A DNA stretch of 64,000 bases from Dermatemys mawii (taxonomy: Eukaryota; Chordata; Testudines; Dermatemydidae): NCBI GenBank assembly GCA_007922305.1, contig ML677326.1, forward strand, positions 55,856,785 to 55,920,784, given 5' to 3'. Numbering within the stretch: the first letter of the stretch is position 1; each line of letters begins with the position of its first letter. Shown here piece after piece: positions 12,960-23,480 of the stretch. A program made the translations under genes and the position numbers. The notes beneath the pieces were generated by a model. That model saw only the letters and a program-made list of their open reading frames with translations, did no database searches and was not told the origin of the DNA.

Positions 12960-13072
12960 GGGTGACCAGATGTCCCAATTTTATAGGGACAATCCTGATA
13001 TTCAGGCACCTATTACCTCCCCTCTCCTCCTGATACCCATCCTGATTTTTAACACTTGCTTTCTGGTCACCC
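12960..13072. mobile_element. Mariner-like MITE with perfect 11-bp TIRs
   Basis: GGGTGACCAGA at 12960-12970 is the exact reverse complement of TCTGGTCACCC at 13062-13072. Both ends are flanked by TA (12958-12959 and 13073-13074), which fits a TA target duplication of a Tc1/mariner-type element. The 113-bp length and absence of coding sequence make it a MITE. The interior is the 'ttttatagggacaatcctga' text that I know as a very common short repeat in turtle genomes. Superfamily assignment rests on the TA duplication alone. Confidence 0.85.
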
Positions 13073-13174
13073 TAACTGGGAATATGATTAGTACCTAAAT
13101 GAGGTACTGGGATGGTGTTGTTTATTTGTCACAACTTTTGGCCAGTTTCCAGTGTGGGTAAGAGAACAAAATGA

Positions 13175-13560
13175 ATGGTTCCCAGAGGTCAAAGACCTGG
13201 GCTTTTGGTGAAGGGTCTTGTGTTCATGTGAGGGATAAGCCCATGGGACAAGGCTCCTACCCTGCTATACCCTCTGTCCCCTTCTCATTTTGGGGAAGGG
13301 TGCTAGGACTCAGAGAGAGCTGAGTCCTATGGGTAGGCTGAGGATAGCCTACCGGATGTTATTGGTTATAAAGTAAGGAGCCTTGTAAACCTGGCACCAG
13401 TTAACATTCTATAAGGAGCCCTGTAACTCCTGCACTGGAACCAAGTAAATCCTGGTATAGGAATGTATGGGCGACGGGTGGGGTAATGGTCCTCTCATGT
13501 TAAAGTTTAATAAAAGTTCAGCCTGCCACTTAATTTCATGCATCTGTCCTCATTTTGCCT
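13175..13560 (+). repeat. Possible retroelement tail with polyadenylation signal
   Basis: The region carries 'taaagtttaataaaagttca' at about 13501-13520, an AATAAA signal, followed by 'gcctgccacttaatttcatg'. This reads like the 3' end of a repeated transcript unit (LTR or SINE), and I have seen similar wording in reptile repeats. Two internal stretches are similar to each other: 'aaggagccttgtaaacctgg' near 13376 and 'aaggagccctgtaactcctg' near 13413. I cannot name the family. Confidence 0.35.
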
Positions 13561-16500
13561 CATTATATCCACCTCAATTCCTCTTGTCCAATATAAGTCC
13601 TACATTGAGCTCAAAATCTTTTAAACAACTATCTTAAATTAAATCCTACCTCTTATGAAACAGCATATTATAATTCCAGTCCACAGTTTGGAAAAAAGTG
13701 TTTAACAAATTAATTTGAAGGAAAACAGTAAACAAACCATATGGCCTGAGAAGATATATAATGTGTGCAACACAAACATGTAAATAAGCTTCATGTAAAC
13801 ATGTAAATAAGCTTCATTATGTTTTAAGATATATTAAGGTCTGTGGCAAATAATTGCTTTTTTTTGAGACCGAAGTTCCCACAAAGGAGGAAATATTAGA
13901 AAAAAAATCTCCACATATATTTTGATTTTCACATCCTAGTCAGGTCAAAAGGAACAGAGTATTCTAATGGGAATGTGATTGGGTTGCTTTATGAACATTT
14001 GTAACTTTGAAACTATAACATTTTACTAAGAAATTATTGTAAGGAACATTCTGAGAAGAGAAAATTGGAAGGAGTTTTGAACGGCAAGAAAGAGACTTGC
14101 ATATTGCGTAACTTGCTGAAAAGAAAACAAAGTTAAGAACTTACTTACAGTCTACATACTCAGATGAAGAATTTGGTGAGATATGATTACCCCAAAACAT
14201 CTAGAGAGGGTGAACCCCAGAAAGGAGAGAAATGGCCAAGGGGATTTCCAAAAGAATAATTTATGAAGACACTTTTGGCTGACTACAAGGAAAAAATTCC
14301 TTATGGTGAAACCTTTCAGATTGTCAAATGGTGTCCTGTAGGAAGTTGTAGCGCAGTTCATTGAGTTATTCATAACTGGAGTGTATAACAACACTGGCAC
14401 ATATACTTATGGGAAAAACTAGCAGACGGATGAACTATATGACCAAATGGTATTATAATCTGTGAACATTTTAAAACTAGGATGAGCAGGAAAAGAGGCT
14501 TATGATTCTGATTCAGCAAAACTCTTAAATCCATACTTCTTTGTAATCATACGCTTACGTCCCATTGACTTCAGATAACTAGTTATTACTGAAGTCAGTG
14601 GGTCTTAAACACATGCTTAATTGGGGCCTCTGTGGGTTGCTGTGCTAGGGAGGAAGTAAAAGCTGTTGGTTGTTGGCATACGAGTTGTATTTGGAACTCC
14701 TGAAAGGAATGAGTCCAGCCATATCCTGCTTCCATCTATCAAAACACCTTTCAGCACTCAGCCTGTGATCCTGACAAAACTCTCCATGTTAAACCACACA
14801 ATTCCGTGAGTTAAGAGCCAGGAGGAAGAAGGCAAGTCACACTGGGGAGTCACAGCAGAGGTAAGGCATAACTGGCCTGAAAGTCAAGTGGGTAAAAGAG
14901 AAGGTAGTGATGATGACAGAGATGATAGCAAGGAGTTTGAGGCTATAAACTTGTTGGATCAGACACATCCTCAAGAGCCCATTAAGATTATGGTGCAGCA
15001 CTCAACAAGAGACAGATTTTCCTGTTTCAACCATTTGTTACAATTTTGACTGATTGTTTTACACCTTGAGAAGGCTGAAGGTTGAAAAGTTTATATCCAA
15101 GCATACTTACACTCAGATGTTTACAACCCATTTTATTTCCAAACAATTAATGAAATTAATTGATGTATATTAAATTCAAGAATATTTTGAAATACATTGG
15201 GCCTTGCTCTATTAAAATAAAGTTAATGAAAATCATTAAACATAAAATAAAATGTCCTACGTTATTAAAAATGTCTCCAATTTTCAGAAATGAATAAAAA
15301 ACCAATATACATTTTACTATTTAAATTATGTTATTTGCATTTCACTCAGCTTGCATAATGACAATGAGACATTTTCTTTTCTTTTCTCCCCCCCACACCC
15401 ATCATTTGCACTATGAGTTTCTCAATGGTATATTGATTTGGGTTGCAAACACTGCAAGGAAATTATTTGCTAACAAGTATTGCCAGTGGAAAATAAAGAA
15501 AGATGTTACTATGATTTTTTTCTCTCTCAAGCTTATAACACAAAAATACAATGCTTTGTGGTGATCTACTCTGCATACTATATACTGTATAATATTGAAT
15601 ATGCATATTAATGAAACAGGTTGATATTTACACTGGAGAAGCTGACTGTAATACTATATATGCTTGAAGCCAATTGAATTCAGTCCCTATGGATTAAAAA
15701 AACATACTATTTTCCAGTCTGAATATTTTATTACATTTCTTAATTTATACCACAAGACTTCTATCAAAAATAACCATTTCTAATTAAGCTCTGGAAGAAA
15801 CTGAGTTTAGCGGGGGGAGTGTTTTGGATATTTTACATGGTTCTTGGTTGCTTTGGGCTATGGCTTTATATAAATGGATTGCATTTCTTTTCCAAGTAAT
15901 CATCCCCAACTGCTGTTCCTGCATGCCATAATGATGTATACTTTTAATGGTATAATTTCAAAGGTTATACTCTGCAAAATATAAATATTTTATCGCCATA
16001 AATATGACCATTAGAAACTGTACAATTTAATGCAAAACACAGCTAGAACATGCTCATTTTCAGAGTTCTCTCTCTATTTAACACTTCTGTTCATTAAGGA
16101 ATTGGTTACCTGCTCCAAAGTGCTCTTGAACAATATTTTTTTCTTTAGGAAAAAGTAACAATACATAATAAGAGATTCTTTATATCCTATGACCCTGCAA
16201 TACTTGAAACCTCTTCCCTTGCTAGCCATTAATGAAAAGATTTGTTTTCCTGTCCTCAGCTGATTACATTTTTACATTTATTATCACGATATAATCCATC
16301 GACAGTATTTTTAGGATTGCTATTGCAGTTGACTGATATTATGATGTGGCAATAACTGTATTTACTACTGCTGAAAAACAGTTTCAGAGGCAAATGCAAG
16401 CTATCTGTTCAACGGGCTTCTAAAGGGACACATTTTTGCAAATACTTCTGACATTTTAAATATTTTTATTAATATAATTTCTTATTGAGCTTGTGTTTGA

Positions 16501-16740
16501 AATAGCTATAGAACATTTGCATTTACCAAGAATCATGGTCAAACTTGTAATCATTTTAGACACAGTATGGATAAAAATAATTCAATAAAAAGCAAATTTA
16601 TTGTGAATTTTTTTTTTCAGAAAGAGAAATGGAAAACTTTTCCTAATGAAAAAAATATTCTTTTTTCAAATATAGATCTTTTCAGAAAACACCATACTGC
16701 AACATTTTTGACCAGTTCAAGTGTTTATATTTTTATCATT
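13561..16740. other. AT-rich unique DNA
   Basis: No supported gene and almost no recognisable repeats over about 3.2 kb. A 22-bp unit containing 'aacatgtaaataagcttcat' is tandemly duplicated at about 13777-13818. The stretch 16200-16500 is long, repeat-free and complex in composition, so it could hold a conserved non-coding element, but that cannot be judged without comparison to other species. Confidence 0.4.
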
Positions 16741-16744
16741 GTAA

Positions 16745-16830
16745 TAGTCACACATTATGAGGCCAGAATGGACCATTGCGACAATGTAATCTGATCTTCT
16801 GTATTGATGTGCAATGCTTCTTCCCTCCCC
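16745..16830 (-). mobile_element. Short CR1 3'-end fragment
   Basis: The plus strand shows 'gaggccagaatggaccattg' and 'tctgatcttctgtattgatg', a diverged reverse complement of the CR1 3' end seen at 3351 and 6530. Only about 85 bp can be matched, and the edges are uncertain. Confidence 0.6.
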
Positions 16831-19800
16831 CGCAAATATTAATAATTTGTAAGGATGCTATGTGACATTCTGAAGTTATTCAAGGATGTCACAAGGCTGA
16901 TAGCTTTAGTATTAGCGAGGTAAATTCACTTATCTGCCTACTGGAAAAAACAAAACAAAAAAAATCATGTCTATGATTCAGCAGTAAGAACTTATGAGAT
17001 GAGTCCACTGTGGTACATACTGCATACAACACAGTGTGCACAGTGCAGACATTTATAATGGCTATTTTTCTGCCGGAAGCTGCATTTTCAAAAGCTTTGA
17101 ACACTGATCTAACTCTACTATCTCTGAAGTCATTGGGACTGCATCTCCAATATCCACTCACATTCCATACTGCTAATGTCATCTATACAATTCTGATGAT
17201 TCCATCAACTGCTATAGGAACGGTTTACACACTTGAGCTAACTGCCACAGTAGTAGATAGTCTGATGCCTATTCGGCCTGCAGGAAGTGTAAATAAGGGG
17301 CTATTGCAGCATATAGGAAAACATTATCCTCTATGGAATGTATATCCACACCTGTACACTAACTACTAGGTGCCACTTACATTACAAATTTACATATATT
17401 TGGTGAGAGAATGGGGTATGAATAATACTTCCCCATCTCTATTTTTGCTTGCACATTTTTTTTGAAAAAACAAACAAACAAACAAAAAACCTCCAGACAG
17501 CAAGATTAGGCCTAGAGTGTAGATAGTGTGTGCTTGATGCCCACTCAGAAAACCTGAAACCACTGTTACAATAGCTCAGTAACAATTATGCTATCTCTTG
17601 AATCATCAGTACCACATCTGGCAGAATGTGTCTTTCTGAGCACTCCCGTGCTAAGTACTGATTCACCGCAAACCTGCTTCATTTGTGAGTAAGGACAGCA
17701 GCACAATACAATGCAGAATGTCCCCCTTTATCTTTATCTCATGCCTATTTCAGTTAAGGTGATGATCAAACTTGCCATTGAGTTGTTTTGTTTTTTTGTC
17801 TCATAGTGAGTTTCCCTTCCTAAACCATGAAAAAGTGTTTTTGTTGTGTGTTTGTTTTTTAGATTGCCCCCACCACAAGAATTGAAGAAAATATGTGGCA
17901 ATCGTGCAGCTGGAAAGAAGATTATAGGGAACATGAAGTCCACAGATGTAGTGGTGTTTGAGACTTTTTAAAGTAAATATTGATGACAAATTCAAATAAA
18001 GTAACTGATGTAAAATGTCCTAGTGACACGAACGAATATTTTTTAAAGATATGTGGTGGAAGCTAATATTATGACACAAATGATAGAAGATCTAAAGAAA
18101 AATTATATTTCCGACAATGTGCAATACATTTCACAGGACAATAAATTTAAACATGTCTATATTCACTCTTTTCTCCAGCATATGTGAAATGCTGTATTAT
18201 TTCAGTGCAGTGCAATTTTCTCCAGCCTGCTCCAGATAAAGTGATGAAATTTACATCTATACAGGAAATAAAGTAATGCAGCAAAGTATCTTCCCAGTTA
18301 TGTTGTGTAGGGGATCAGTTCTTGTTTGTGCGATCTTTCACTAGAAAAACAGTATGCAATACAATATTCATGTTGGCAATCAAAATTCAGGTAAATAACA
18401 CCACAATGTATATTCTAGCTATGTTTATTTTCAGTGAAATGCTGGAGCTGTAGATATAATTGTTCCTATACATGGTGTAAATGTTTGTTAGATTAGCTCA
18501 ATATAAACAAATTCAAGAAATATAATTGAAACTACACCTTTCATCTGGAAACAAAAGATTTGAAGCAATCATCAGACTCTTTCGATATTCTCATAAAATA
18601 ATAGCATTTTATATTTACTGTTAACCTAGTAGTCTTTTATTGTGTGTTTGTACATCACTCATCAGAATGGGGGGGGGGGTCCAGTTCTGACTGGGGCTTC
18701 TAAGTGCTATTCAACTATGAATAATACTAATAATCACATTAATTTTCACTTTACTAATCCATGAACACATTAATTCTCAACCAAACACCTGGTGTTTTAC
18801 CTCACTTCAGAGCAAAATCTTTATGGTAGAGTGATGTAATGAGGTTTGGTGATATGAAAACACCAGTATGTTTACAACATGTATGATTGTACTTATACTG
18901 TAATATAAAATATTTAATAAATAATTACAACTATGCCTCACAAAGTGACAAACACAGGGCTGTTTGTGATGTATGGGGCCAAACATCAAATAATTGTATC
19001 CTTTGTGCACATTTACTAATTCTGCAAATTTGATGCTAGGTTGGATATAACGATCGGCCCTGAGTAAGGAGCAGAAAGCTGCTGCATTGCTCCTGGACTG
19101 TTAATGTGGCTCCACCCATTTCCTTTCCATTCCTTCTGCCCACAGAGACGGATAAGGAGGAGTTCTGCAGAGCTTGTTTCCACTGCCTTACTGCTACCTT
19201 TGATGTGGGTTACACAGGTAACCAGGTTACACAGGTAGCCAGTGTCCCTTTACACCCCTGCATGACTGTGCAACTTGGGCAACAATTTGGCCCCTGCTAT
19301 GCCACCAAAGATTTCTACAGCTATTAGTATGATGAGCAAGGTTCTTCTACCATGGACTATTTCACCCCAATGATTCTAAAGGAAAATAGAATAAAGCCAC
19401 ATTCTGCCTACATCTGGGGGTGGAGAGGCTGCAGGAGATGATTTTTATACTGGTACCTATATTTTTATGTTCTTCTTGTTTCTCCTGTTGTTTAAAACTA
19501 TAAAATATAAATGCTATTTTTTCTGAGCTACTAATCAATAAGAATCTTTCCCATCTGGAAATTTCATATCAGGACTATTACTCTATAAATTTCTATCTGC
19601 TCTCCCATCAGGCTTTTTCATAAACCCTTTCAGAGGTCTGCTGTTCATCATCGGATTCTTAGTAAGAAGGTTTTTCCATTTAGATGGTTGGTGTTTTTTT
19701 GTTTTTTGTTTTTTTTTTTGTGAAAGCACAGGAGTTTGTGTCAACTGAAAACTTTTTTTTACCTTGACTGACAGTCCTTTTCTCATATCAGCAGTTCTTT

Positions 19801-20334
19801 CTTGTTCCTGTCTAGCAATCAAAACTCATGAAATATCAAAATTGAGTCAAATGACCCTTACAGGTAATACAACCTAATTATTTCAAAAATAGAAAACTAG
19901 TTAGCCTTAGGTTGCTGGAGCAAAGGTTATACATTTGCTGCTAAAGTCATTGAGCCAGATATTGTGCTACGAATAATAAGGGTGCGTGAAGTTTGTGAGA
20001 AGCTGCCCTTTGAAATCTCTCGAATTCTGGAACTGCTTTGACTCAGTCTGGTCCCCAAACATAAGCCTGAGAGCTACTCTGGTATGTCCTGGCTCTGATT
20101 TCCCCAATAGACTAAAACCACAGCAAGGCAGGAATCAACATAATAAAGGGATACCTTTGTTATATGCCTTTCTTCCAGTCATTCACCAACTCCAGTGGAG
20201 GGCACAGAGATTCTACATCACTGGAGGATCCTTTTCCCACTGAACTGATTCTCCTGGGGTCATGAGATATGTTGGCTTACAGCCAGATTCTGCTTCTCTT
20301 TGGAGAAGAGGTGCAAGGCAGTACCACCAAACTA
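16831..20334. other. Unique non-coding DNA with homopolymer runs
   Basis: No supported gene. Simple sequence includes a CAAA run near 17470-17488, a G run at 18668-18678 and T-rich runs at 19695-19722. The open frame at 17010-17369 (119 codons) is the longest here, but it contains no domain, has no exon-like boundaries and overlaps an opposite-strand frame, so I treat it as chance. Confidence 0.45.
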
Positions 20335-20360
20335 CAGGAGTCAGCAACCTTTCAGAAGTG

Positions 20361-20583
20361 CAGAAGTGACAGAGTCCTGTGGCATCTTCAACACTAACAA
20401 AAGTATTGAAGCATAAGCTTTCGTGCGCTAATATTCACTTCGCTGGATGCATGCCTAAAGCATAAGCTTTCGTGGGTGTTAGCCCACGAAAGCTTATGCT
20501 TCAATACTTTTGTTAGTCTTTAAGGTGCCACAGGACTCTGCCTCTTCTGCAAATCCAGACTAACACAGCTACCTCTCTGATTC
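20361..20583. mobile_element. Penelope-like tails, head-to-head insertion
   Basis: The insertion is flanked by an 11-bp near-identical duplication of the host element (TTTCAGAAGTG ending at 20360 and TTTCAAAAGTG at 20584-20594). It contains one tail on the minus strand (20370-20425) and one on the plus strand (20487-20540). They are inverted repeats of about 54 bp with roughly five mismatches. The plus copy continues to 'cagactaacacagctacctc', the familiar 3' end of this repeat. Known: tails with 'cccacgaaagcttatgct' belong, as far as I recall, to Penelope-like retroelements, some of which carry hammerhead ribozymes. The family name is from memory. Confidence 0.65.
20458..20501. other. 20-bp hairpin with 4-nt loop
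   Basis: 20458-20477 is the reverse complement of 20482-20501 at 19 of 20 positions, and the remaining inner pair is a G-T type mismatch. The loop is GTTA. It lies at the junction of the two inverted Penelope-like tails and would form a stable stem in single-stranded DNA or RNA. Confidence 0.9.
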
Positions 20584-20862
20584 TTTCAAAAGTGGTGTGC
20601 CAAGTCTTCATTTATTAACTCTGATTTAAGGTTTTGTGTGCCAGTAATACATTTTAACGTTTTTAGGAGGTCTCTTTCCATAAGTCCTTAATATATAACT
20701 AAACTATTGTTGTATGTAAAGTAAATAAGGTTTTTAAAATTAAATTAAAATGCAGAGCCCCCCCCCCCCCGACTGATAATCAAGACCCAGGCAGTGTGAG
20801 TGCCACTGAAAATCAGCTTGCGTGCCGCCTTCAGCATGCGTGCCATAGGTTGCCTACCCCTG

Positions 20863-21475
20863 CTATAATATCTCACTGAGTGAATCTGCACCTTGTCTTC
20901 TGAGAGATTGTGGGTGAACAGCAAAACTTTTGTAATAAAACAGCATGCCTGCCATTTAAAATACCAACTTGCTAACTCTGTGGGCCAGACTGTGCCATCT
21001 GGACTCACTCTGGAAAAAATCAGAACACACTGGTGGTCCACTATTTGGAATTGACAAAATATAGCTTCCTGAAACCTCCTCCAAAGCAAAGAAACCGAAT
21101 TCCCTTTTGGATGAAGTTAGAGCTATAGTCACATGACTAGAGAACACACAAGGCTAAGGCCATTTGAAAGAAAGCTGAGTTCAATAAATTTGCAATGGTC
21201 AATACTTTTTATTGCTGCCTGTCTAGGTTAATTTCACATTACAGTTGTCTCCAGGGTATGTCAGCCATTTACTGATGAAGAGGCTTGGAAGAACTAGATT
21301 TCTATTGGCAAATATTGATTTCACTATAAGCAGACTGATGGAAAAATATTTCCATTGATAAAAATAGAAATGTACAGATAGACAAAGTAAGAAAAAAGTG
21401 CTACTTGAGAACTTCTTACAATTAGATTTAAGGATAACAACCTTGTATATTTTAGCATATCATGTTGATAAGTTG
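20863..21475. other. Unique non-coding DNA
   Basis: No supported gene and no recognised element between the two hAT insertions. The overlapping minus-strand frames at 20745-21089 and 20956-21147 have no domain. Confidence 0.4.
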
Positions 21476-21884
21476 TAGGGTTGTTGATTAAACACAGTTA
21501 ACTCACGCGATTAACTCAAAAAAGTTATCACAATTTAAAAAATTAAGCATGATTAATCAGTTTTAATCACACTGTCAAACAATAGAATGCCAATTGAAAT
21601 TTATTAAATATTTTTGGATATTTTCTACATTTTCAAATATATTGATTTCAATTACAACACAGAATACAAAATGTATTGGTTCACTTTATCTTATTCTTAT
21701 TACAAATATTTGTACTGTAAAAATAATAAAAGAAATAGTATTTTTCAGTTCACTTCATACTAGTACTGTAGTGCAATCTCTTTATTGTGAAAATGCAAAT
21801 TACAAATGTAGATTTTTTTTTGTTACATAACTTCACTCAAAAACAATGTCAGCTCTAAATGTTTACAGGTCCACTCAGTCCTAC

Positions 21885-22110
21885 TTCTTGTTCAGCCAAT
21901 CTCTGAAAGAAACAAATTTGTTTACATTTACAGGAGATAATGCTGCCCACTTATTATTTACAATGACACCAGAAAGTGAGAACAGGTGTTTGCATGACAC
22001 TTTTGTAGCCAGAATTGCAAAATATTTACATGCCAGATATGCTCAACATTTGTACGCCCCTTCATGCTTCAGGCACCATTACAGAGGACATGCCTCCATG
22101 CTGATGATGT
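21885..22110 (-). pseudogene. hAT transposase C-terminus, left arm
   Basis: Read on the minus strand, this arm encodes a decayed copy of the hAT C-terminal dimerisation region. Pieces such as 'CKHLFSLSGVIVNN' and 'WAALSPVNVNKFVSFRDWLN' line up with 'FSLSSDIVNKKRAALSPAHV' and the rest of the right arm. In hAT transposases this region (normally close to 'ERVFS..G.....KR..L.P..V..L..L..N') mediates dimerisation. The N-terminal BED zinc finger and the catalytic core are absent. The plus-strand open frame 21846-22280 is a shadow of this copy. Confidence 0.7.
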
Positions 22111-22299
22111 TTGTTAAAAAAAATAATGTATTAATTAAATTTGTGACTCAACTCTTTGGGGGAGAATTGTATGTGCGCTGCTGTGTTTTACCCACATTCT
22201 GCCGTATATTTCGTGTTATAGCAGTCTCGGATGATGACCAAGACTTTTTATTTTCAGAACATTTTCACTGCAGATTTTGACATAATACAATGAAGGTAC

Positions 22300-22782
22300 C
22301 AGTGTGAGTTTTCTAAAGATAGCTATAACACTCAACCCAAAGTTTAAGAATATGAAGTGCCTTCCAAAATCTGAAAGGGATGAGGTGTGGAACATGGTTT
22401 CAGAATTCTTTAAAAAAGCAACATGCCGATGCGGAAACTACAGAACCTGAACCACCAAAAAGAAAATCAACCTTCTGGTGTGGCATCTGATACAGATGAT
22501 GAAAATGAACATGTGTGGGGCCACGCTGCTCTGAATCATTATCGAGCAGAACTCATCATCAGAATGGATGCATGTCCTCTGGAATGGTGGTTGAAACATG
22601 AAGGGACATATGAATCTTTGGAGTATCTGGCACATAAATATTTTGTGAGGCCAACTACTACAATGCCATGTGAATGACTGTTCTCACTTTCAAGTGACAT
22701 TGTAAACAAGAAGCGGGCAGCATTATCCCCTGCACATGTAAACAAACTTGTTTGTCTTAGTGACTGGCTGAACAAGAAGTAG
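22300..22782 (+). pseudogene. hAT transposase C-terminal fragment, right arm
   Basis: This plus-strand fragment begins with decayed sequence including 'KCLPKSERDEVWNMVSEFFK' and continues, after a frame change, as 'ASDTDDENEHVWGHAALNHY', then 'PLEWWLKHEGTYESLEYLAH', 'KYFVRPTTTMPCE', a stop at 22675-22677, and 'LFSLSSDIVNKKRAALSPAH' with 'VNKLVCLSDWLNKK' ending in a stop. The stop replaces the arginine of the usual 'CERLFS' motif. This is the hAT dimerisation domain (Dimer_Tnp_hAT type). With the catalytic core missing, the stop and frame breaks, it cannot be active. Confidence 0.8.
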
Positions 22783-23176
22783 GACTAAGTGGACTTGTAG
22801 GTTCTAAAGTTTTCTATTGTTTTGTTTTGTAATGCAGTTATTTTTTGTATATAATTCTACATTTGTAAGTTCAACTTTCACAATAAAGAGATTGCACTAC
22901 AATACTTGCATTAGGTGAACTGAAAAATACTATTTCTTTTGTTTTTTACAGTGTAAATATCTGTAATAAAAACTAAATAGAAAGTGAGCTCTGTATACAT
23001 TGTATTCTGTGTTGTAACTGAAATCAATACATTTGAAAATGTAGAAAAATCCAAAAATATTTAAATAAATGGTATTCTTTTATTAACAGCACTATTAATC
23101 GTGCAAGTCATCAAAATTAATTTTTTTAATCACACGATCACAATTTTTCAAATCACTTGACAACCTTAATCATTTG

Positions 23177-23480
23177 GTTTTTAACAGTTACAGACCCACC
23201 CAGCACCTGCACACAATACTCAGCAAATTAGACCAAAAACCGTTACAGCCCACAAGAGATTAGACTATTACATGCAACTGCCAGAGAACAGGAGGGACCA
23301 AGATGCACCACTGTCAGAGGCCCCAGGAATGGCAGGGAAATGATTAAGTGAGATATTCCTGGCAAGTGACCTGCACTTACTTTCTGCAGAGGAAGGCAAC
23401 CCTTCCTTCCTCCACCCTCTAGTCACTGCCAATCTGATCTGGGAGAAAATTCCTGCCCAACTGCATATCAGTTAGATGCT
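23177..23480 (-). mobile_element. Diverged CR1-like fragment
   Basis: The second half (about 23370-23470) reads 'gaggaaggcaacccttcctt', 'gccaatctgatctgggagaa' and 'aattcctgcccaactgcata'. This matches the interior of the antisense CR1 3' region at 3540-3610. The first half is less certain. Edges are approximate. Confidence 0.5.

Larger units (their letters stand above)
20335..20862. mobile_element. hAT-type non-autonomous element, interrupted
   Basis: The left end is CAGGAGTCAGCAACCTTTCA. The reverse complement of the right end is CAGGGGTAGGCAACCTATGG. These hAT-like inverted ends share CAGG.GT..GCAACCT. Flanking 8-mers (CCAAACTA and CTATAATA) match at only 5 positions, so no target duplication is claimed. 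The element body (20595-20862) reads 'gtggtgtgccaagtcttcat' through a C run at 20761-20770 to 'gcgtgccgccttcagcatgc'. A Penelope-like insertion occupies 20361-20583 and splits the element 26 bp from its left end. The open frame at 20745-21089 (-) covers the right end by chance. Confidence 0.8.
21476..23168. mobile_element. Palindromic hAT element with transposase remains
   Basis: The ends are inverted: left TAGGGTTG, right reverse complement TAAGGTTG. Flanking 8-mers ATAAGTTG (21468-21475) and ATCATTTG (23169-23176) match at 6 of 8, which fits a decayed hAT target duplication. Inside, the inverted repeat is very long: about 21480-22115 pairs with about 22540-23165. It includes AT-rich untranslated sequence and the 3' part of a transposase gene in each arm, each reading outward. 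The middle (22116-22540) continues the plus-strand transposase upstream. Both arms are diverged from each other by clear substitutions and small indels, so the palindrome is old. Confidence 0.85.

Noticed and set aside
17010..17369. 119-codon open frame as a possible exon or small gene
   Set aside because: No domain, no splice-site pair framing it and no codon pattern that sets it apart; an overlapping frame exists on the other strand.
21846..22280. 144-codon plus-strand open frame
   Set aside because: It is the antisense shadow of the minus-strand transposase remnant in the left arm of the palindromic hAT; its protein has no domain.
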